A stretch of 9,267 nucleotides of DNA, taken from NCBI GenBank assembly GCA_041481485.1, contig JBGPBY010000284.1, positions 1-9,267 of the forward strand, written 5' to 3'. The notes beneath the pieces are model-generated. The model worked only from the letters and a program-made list of their open reading frames with translations. It was not told where the DNA came from and made no database searches. Positions 6,441-9,267 of this stretch are shown here, in pieces. Each line of letters opens with the position of its first letter. The first letter of the stretch is position 1. The position numbers were made by a program, and so were the translations under genes. Source of the DNA: JBGPBY01 sp041481485 (lineage in GTDB: Bacteria > Acidobacteriota > Terriglobia > 20CM-2-55-15).

Positions 6441-8877
6441 TTTTGACTCGCTTGCCGATTTTCGAACGTTGAATCCACATCAATGCCAGGAACAGCGGAA
6501 TTGTGGTCGCCGCAAGCACCCATCCGAAAACAGCAGTCTTGGGATGATATTCGAACTCCACGACTGCCGGATTCGAATCCATAACGACGCCTCGAAACGC
6601 AACATCGGTTGGAAGTACAGGTGTAAGTTTTCCATTAACTGTTGCGGACCAGCCCGGGAAATACGTATCGGTCAGGACGAGTACCCCCGGAGTTCCGGAA
6701 TCGACTTGAAGTTTGATTCGATCCGGTGCGTACGACACGATGTGTACCGGCCGCGTCGTCGAGTTCCCATTGGAGAAACGGCTCAGCGAATCAAAGAGCA
6801 CCTCATCGTCAGTCTCCACGATCGCGACGTGTTCGGGATCCAGCCTGTCTACCCGCGTGGTTCCGGCCGGCAAAGGATGTCCAAACGAACGTAACAGGAC
6901 AAGGGAGTCCCCCAGGTTGTGCACGGGTTTGACTGTGGTCGCGACGAACGCACGTGGAATTACGGATCGGTTTTCCCATACGTCGATGCCGTCCCGCGTC
7001 CCTTTCAAGGCAAATTGGGAGGATTTATCCGAAAACGGAGGTCTCGATGTGGCTGCAAGCACGTAGCGGACTCCAAGAAGGTCAAACATCCGATTGGAAG
7101 CAATATCTTCTGGATTCATGGACTCCCCGGTAAATCGATCGACAAATGTTCGAGAAACGAAGTTCCGGATAAACATAACGTACCGATTGACGCTTAGCGC
7201 ATCCAGCGTTCTCACATCCTGCAGTTCCTGCGTCCCTGCAGTGTCGGGATACAAGATCCCGTCAAATCCAAATACCCGGTCGGTGGGATTTCGATCGGAC
7301 ACAAGTTTCACCCAATCGGGGGTCCGGTATGGTTCTCCGCGTCTGGCGAATGTTTCCGTCGGCACAAACATCAGCAATTCCAGGACGACTGCCAGCATAG
7401 CAACCGACGATGCCACAATTCGGAATCGCCTTGCGAAGGATGACAATAGGGTTGCGAGTGCGATCACGGAACCGGCGACCAATGCAATCAGGATGCTGTG
7501 GCGCACCGCTCCGGCGGGCACAGCAGGATGCAGGGCCGGCCGGTCACTAATAAACAAGATTCCCACCAGCAACAGAAGAATTCCCCCGATACCTATCAGG
7601 CGGGTCCATCGAATCTCTCCCTTTGCAATAGCACTGACTCCAATGGCGGCGGCGGCGGCAAGACAAAAATTGGCGACTGGAGGAGCAAAGGCATACCAAA
7701 TTGCCTGGTCGGCGAACGGCAACTTGCCAAGCCATTGCACTCCTGGAAAACCGTGCATCTTGAGGAGTAGGACAAGAGCGGCCGCAAAGAACACCCAGGC
7801 ATCTCGCATTCGAGACGATGCTGGAATGGACAGGCTCACGATTGCGAGTGCCACAACAGCGGCGCCACTCCATGAGCGGTCTCCCGTTAATCCGGGATAC
7901 AACGCGCCGGGAAGACCGTGAAGCAGTGGAGCAAGCCAGTTGAGAATAGTGGCTGGCGAGGCGGAAGCCAACCCCATGCCGGGAGCGTGAACATTGGACG
8001 AGAGAGGAAGATATTGCAGAAAGAGCACAAGCAGCGGCGCGGCAAGCAATAGTCCGAGAATTCCCGACACCCCGTATCTGATAAAGAGAGCGAGCCGCGG
8101 CTGCGCTGGGGTAATCAGAGCTCGATACAGGGCGTAGAGAGCTGCCAGCGACAAGGAAAAGAAGGCTGATTCCGGCATCCCTGCGAGAATCGCGGCGCAG
8201 AAGCTGCCAGACAGCAGAGCGATCCACCGCAGTTTTCCGGACTTTGAGATTTTGTCTACTGCCAGCAGGAGAAGAGGGATGTAGATGTAGGTACGGACAT
8301 ATGAATTATTGTTGTTGATCACCCAGAAGCCACACAGGTTGTATGCAGCGGACCCGGAGATCGCGGCAATAATTTCGAGATTCAAATTTCGCAGAAACAG
8401 GAATGTGAAGACTGAACTTAAGGCGAAACAGAACAGTATGGTTACATCCCAGGTCAGGGGCGTCGGGTGGAGATTCACTGCCAGGAGCAGCGGATCCATC
8501 ACGGAAGACTGCATATTGGCAGCATGGGGCACACCTGCGGCCTGAAAAGGATTCCAGAAAGGAAAGGTCCCATGCTTCAACTCAATATGAGTGACTTCCG
8601 CCCAGGGCATCGTTTGCCACGATGACGCGCCAAGATCGACGCGAAAGAGATCACCTACTTTTTGACGCGGTTCGCCAGTTGGTGGCTCGAGAGCGTTCAC
8701 GCCCCAAACCAGACTCGATCCGTCGAAGGTCTTCCCCTCAAATGCGACGGCACGCCAGGCAACCATCACGATGACGATGCAAACGGCAATGCCGGCCAGT
8801 TCCTTCCATCTCGCCCCGGGGAGTTTGCGCTCCGCACCGTCTTTTAAAACTTCTTTTTCAATATTCCTGGATTGCAT
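6433..8877 (-). CDS. YfhO-family multi-pass membrane protein
   Basis: This 814-aa protein has a short basic cytoplasmic start and TM1 at about 27-45, followed by a long exported loop with WNPFQAAGVPHAAN. A block of about ten further membrane segments runs to about residue 505. Then come an exported domain and a final TM at about 784-804. Family signatures are FDLLGVRYVLA (near 600), WENRSVIPRAFV, and TDTYFPGWSATVNGK (near 740) followed by FRGVVM and EFEYHP. YfhO proteins resemble GT-C glycosyltransferases and are linked in Gram-positive bacteria to glycosylation of lipoteichoic acid and to surface glycans; the role here is unknown. An Asn run (INNNNSYVRTY) sits in a loop between membrane segments near residue 195. 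The ATG at 8877-8875 has no clear ribosome-binding site. A TAATAT at 8893-8888 could be a -10 box giving a nearly leaderless transcript. Codons starting before TM1 offer no better ATG. The gene meets the plus-strand gene tail to tail. Confidence 0.85.
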   Translation of the reverse strand: MQSRNIEKEVLKDGAERKLPGARWKELAGIAVCIVIVMVAWRAVAFEGKTFDGSSLVWGVNALEPPTGEPRQKVGDLFRVDLGASSWQTMPWAEVTHIELKHGTFPFWNPFQAAGVPHAANMQSSVMDPLLLAVNLHPTPLTWDVTILFCFALSSVFTFLFLRNLNLEIIAAISGSAAYNLCGFWVINNNNSYVRTYIYIPLLLLAVDKISKSGKLRWIALLSGSFCAAILAGMPESAFFSLSLAALYALYRALITPAQPRLALFIRYGVSGILGLLLAAPLLVLFLQYLPLSSNVHAPGMGLASASPATILNWLAPLLHGLPGALYPGLTGDRSWSGAAVVALAIVSLSIPASSRMRDAWVFFAAALVLLLKMHGFPGVQWLGKLPFADQAIWYAFAPPVANFCLAAAAAIGVSAIAKGEIRWTRLIGIGGILLLLVGILFISDRPALHPAVPAGAVRHSILIALVAGSVIALATLLSSFARRFRIVASSVAMLAVVLELLMFVPTETFARRGEPYRTPDWVKLVSDRNPTDRVFGFDGILYPDTAGTQELQDVRTLDALSVNRYVMFIRNFVSRTFVDRFTGESMNPEDIASNRMFDLLGVRYVLAATSRPPFSDKSSQFALKGTRDGIDVWENRSVIPRAFVATTVKPVHNLGDSLVLLRSFGHPLPAGTTRVDRLDPEHVAIVETDDEVLFDSLSRFSNGNSTTRPVHIVSYAPDRIKLQVDSGTPGVLVLTDTYFPGWSATVNGKLTPVLPTDVAFRGVVMDSNPAVVEFEYHPKTAVFGWVLAATTIPLFLALMWIQRSKIGKRVKII

Positions 8878-8943
8878 CGGGTGTGTAATATTAGCCGACA
8901 GCGGACCGCATGGCGAGCCGCGTTAGTGGCGGCAGGTCCCTTG

Positions 8944-8965
8944 GCCACCGGCGTCAGCCGGTGGC
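8944..8965. repeat. Perfect 9-bp palindromic hairpin (REP-like)
   Basis: GCCACCGGC (8944-8952) and GCCGGTGGC (8957-8965) are perfect inverted repeats around a GTCA loop. GC-rich hairpins of this kind occur as dispersed intergenic repeats in several environmental phyla. Whether this one is repeated in its genome cannot be seen here. Confidence 0.6.
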
Positions 8966-9003
8966 TGAAGTTTATCCGTTTTGCGGTAAAGGTAAGAAAC
9001 AAC

Positions 9004-9100
9004 AGGCTGGCCATAGTCCCCTCCTGAAGGAGGGGCCGCCGCGCCGATCAAAGATTGTCATGCTACCTCAAGTTATCGGCGCGGCAGGGGTGGTCAGCCT
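9004..9100. repeat. 97-bp nested palindromic element (MITE- or REP-like)
   Basis: Outer arms AGGCTGGCCA (9004-9013) and TGGTCAGCCT (9091-9100) are inverted repeats with one mismatch. CCCC at 9018-9021 can extend this pairing with GGGG at 9087-9090, or pair locally. Inside, GCCGCGCCGAT (9038-9048) and ATCGGCGCGGC (9075-9085) are a perfect 11-bp inverted repeat around a 26-nt spacer. The left half also holds a perfect 7-bp hairpin, CCCCTCC TGAA GGAGGGG (9018-9035). The whole can fold as a branched cruciform. It lies just after a DUF559 gene and carries no transposase, so it would be non-autonomous if mobile. I saw no flanking target duplication. Confidence 0.6.
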
Positions 9101-9109
9101 CTCGTTTTC

Positions 9110-9267
9110 TTACATGTTCCGATAAAGAATCCGGTTCTCGAACCGGAGAATCATAAGGCCTTCCGCCTCCAGGAACCTCGTCCGCTCGGCCTCATACTCC
9201 TCCCACAACTCCGAAAAGTGCGGCGCTCCGTCCAATTCGATCGCAATGTCGCACTCCACGCAGAAAA
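9110..9267 (-). CDS. C-terminal part of a DUF559 (PD-(D/E)XK-like) endonuclease-domain protein
   Basis: The last 51 codons of a minus-strand gene are visible, ending at TAA (9112-9110); its start lies beyond the right edge. The peptide contains CDIAIELDGAPHF, then YEAERTRFLEAEGL and MILRFENRILYRNM. This is the characteristic end of DUF559 proteins: an IELDG core strand, an ERT-FLEA-G helix and an LRF-N strand. They are small (about 110-130 aa) and share a fold with very-short-patch repair and restriction nucleases; the Glu and Asp of IELDG are expected near the metal site. The biological role of the family is not established. The protein ends soon after the LRF-N motif, where many relatives carry a further dozen or more residues. 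Its stop is only 9 nt from the palindromic element. Confidence 0.82.
   Translation of the reverse strand, partial: FCVECDIAIELDGAPHFSELWEEYEAERTRFLEAEGLMILRFENRILYRNM

Larger units (their letters stand above)
8878..9109. other. Repeat-rich spacer between the DUF559 gene and the YfhO-like gene
   Basis: These 232 bp lie between two minus-strand genes and contain no convincing gene. They hold a perfect 9-bp hairpin (8944-8965) and a 97-bp nested palindromic element (9004-9100), listed separately. A plus-strand 71-codon frame (8910-9125) runs straight through both palindromes and is not credible as a protein. The hairpins could terminate DUF559 transcripts coming from the right, but no T-run typical of an intrinsic terminator follows. 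Confidence 0.6.

Noticed and set aside
7094..7921. 275-codon plus-strand frame
   Set aside because: It is antisense to the YfhO-like gene, lacks any recognisable domain, and has composition typical of a shadow frame; the opposite strand shows clear family motifs.
7547..8227. 226-codon minus-strand frame
   Set aside because: It lies inside the YfhO-like gene in another frame and is Ser/Arg/Cys-rich with no domain pattern.
8910..9125. 71-codon plus-strand frame
   Set aside because: It runs through two palindromic repeats and the antisense end of the DUF559 gene.

Overview
The window looks like bacterial chromosome, moderately GC-rich (by eye), from an environmental lineage. The Fn3 plus F5/8C secreted protein, the YfhO-type membrane protein and the small palindromic repeats beside a DUF559 gene recall Acidobacteriota and perhaps Planctomycetota. 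This taxonomic guess is inference only; no marker gene is present.

Layout. Bases 1-2473 (minus strand) hold the first 824 codons of a large exported protein that runs off the left edge. It has a signal peptide, two similar N-terminal beta-sandwich modules, a bacterial Ig-like module, and two copies of a 259-residue Fn3 + F5/8 type C (discoidin) unit. The frame is open without a stop to the window edge. Bases 2474-2809 are a divergent intergenic region. It carries a candidate minus-strand promoter, a hairpin, and a possible 27-codon leader ORF just ahead of the exported protein.

Bases 2810-6440 (plus strand) look like one transcription unit: a GmhA-like SIS-domain sugar-phosphate isomerase, a transaldolase-family enzyme, and a polytopic GT-C type glycosyltransferase-like protein. 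The last two genes are separated by only 8 nt, and the ribosome-binding site of the membrane gene overlaps the transaldolase stop. A plausible reading is a surface-glycan or glycoconjugate locus: the two soluble enzymes shape a sugar phosphate, possibly sedoheptulose-7-phosphate/heptose, and the membrane protein transfers a lipid-linked sugar on the outer side of the membrane. The exact sugar cannot be read from the window.

Bases 6433-8877 (minus strand) encode a YfhO-family multi-pass membrane protein, tail-to-tail with the glycosyltransferase-like gene and overlapping it by 8 bp. Upstream of it (8878-9109) is a repeat-rich spacer with a 9-bp perfect hairpin (8944-8965) and a 97-bp nested palindromic element (9004-9100). 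Next comes the 3' end of a DUF559 (PD-(D/E)XK-like) gene on the minus strand, cut by the right window edge. No rRNA, tRNA, CRISPR array, transposase or known riboswitch was recognised.
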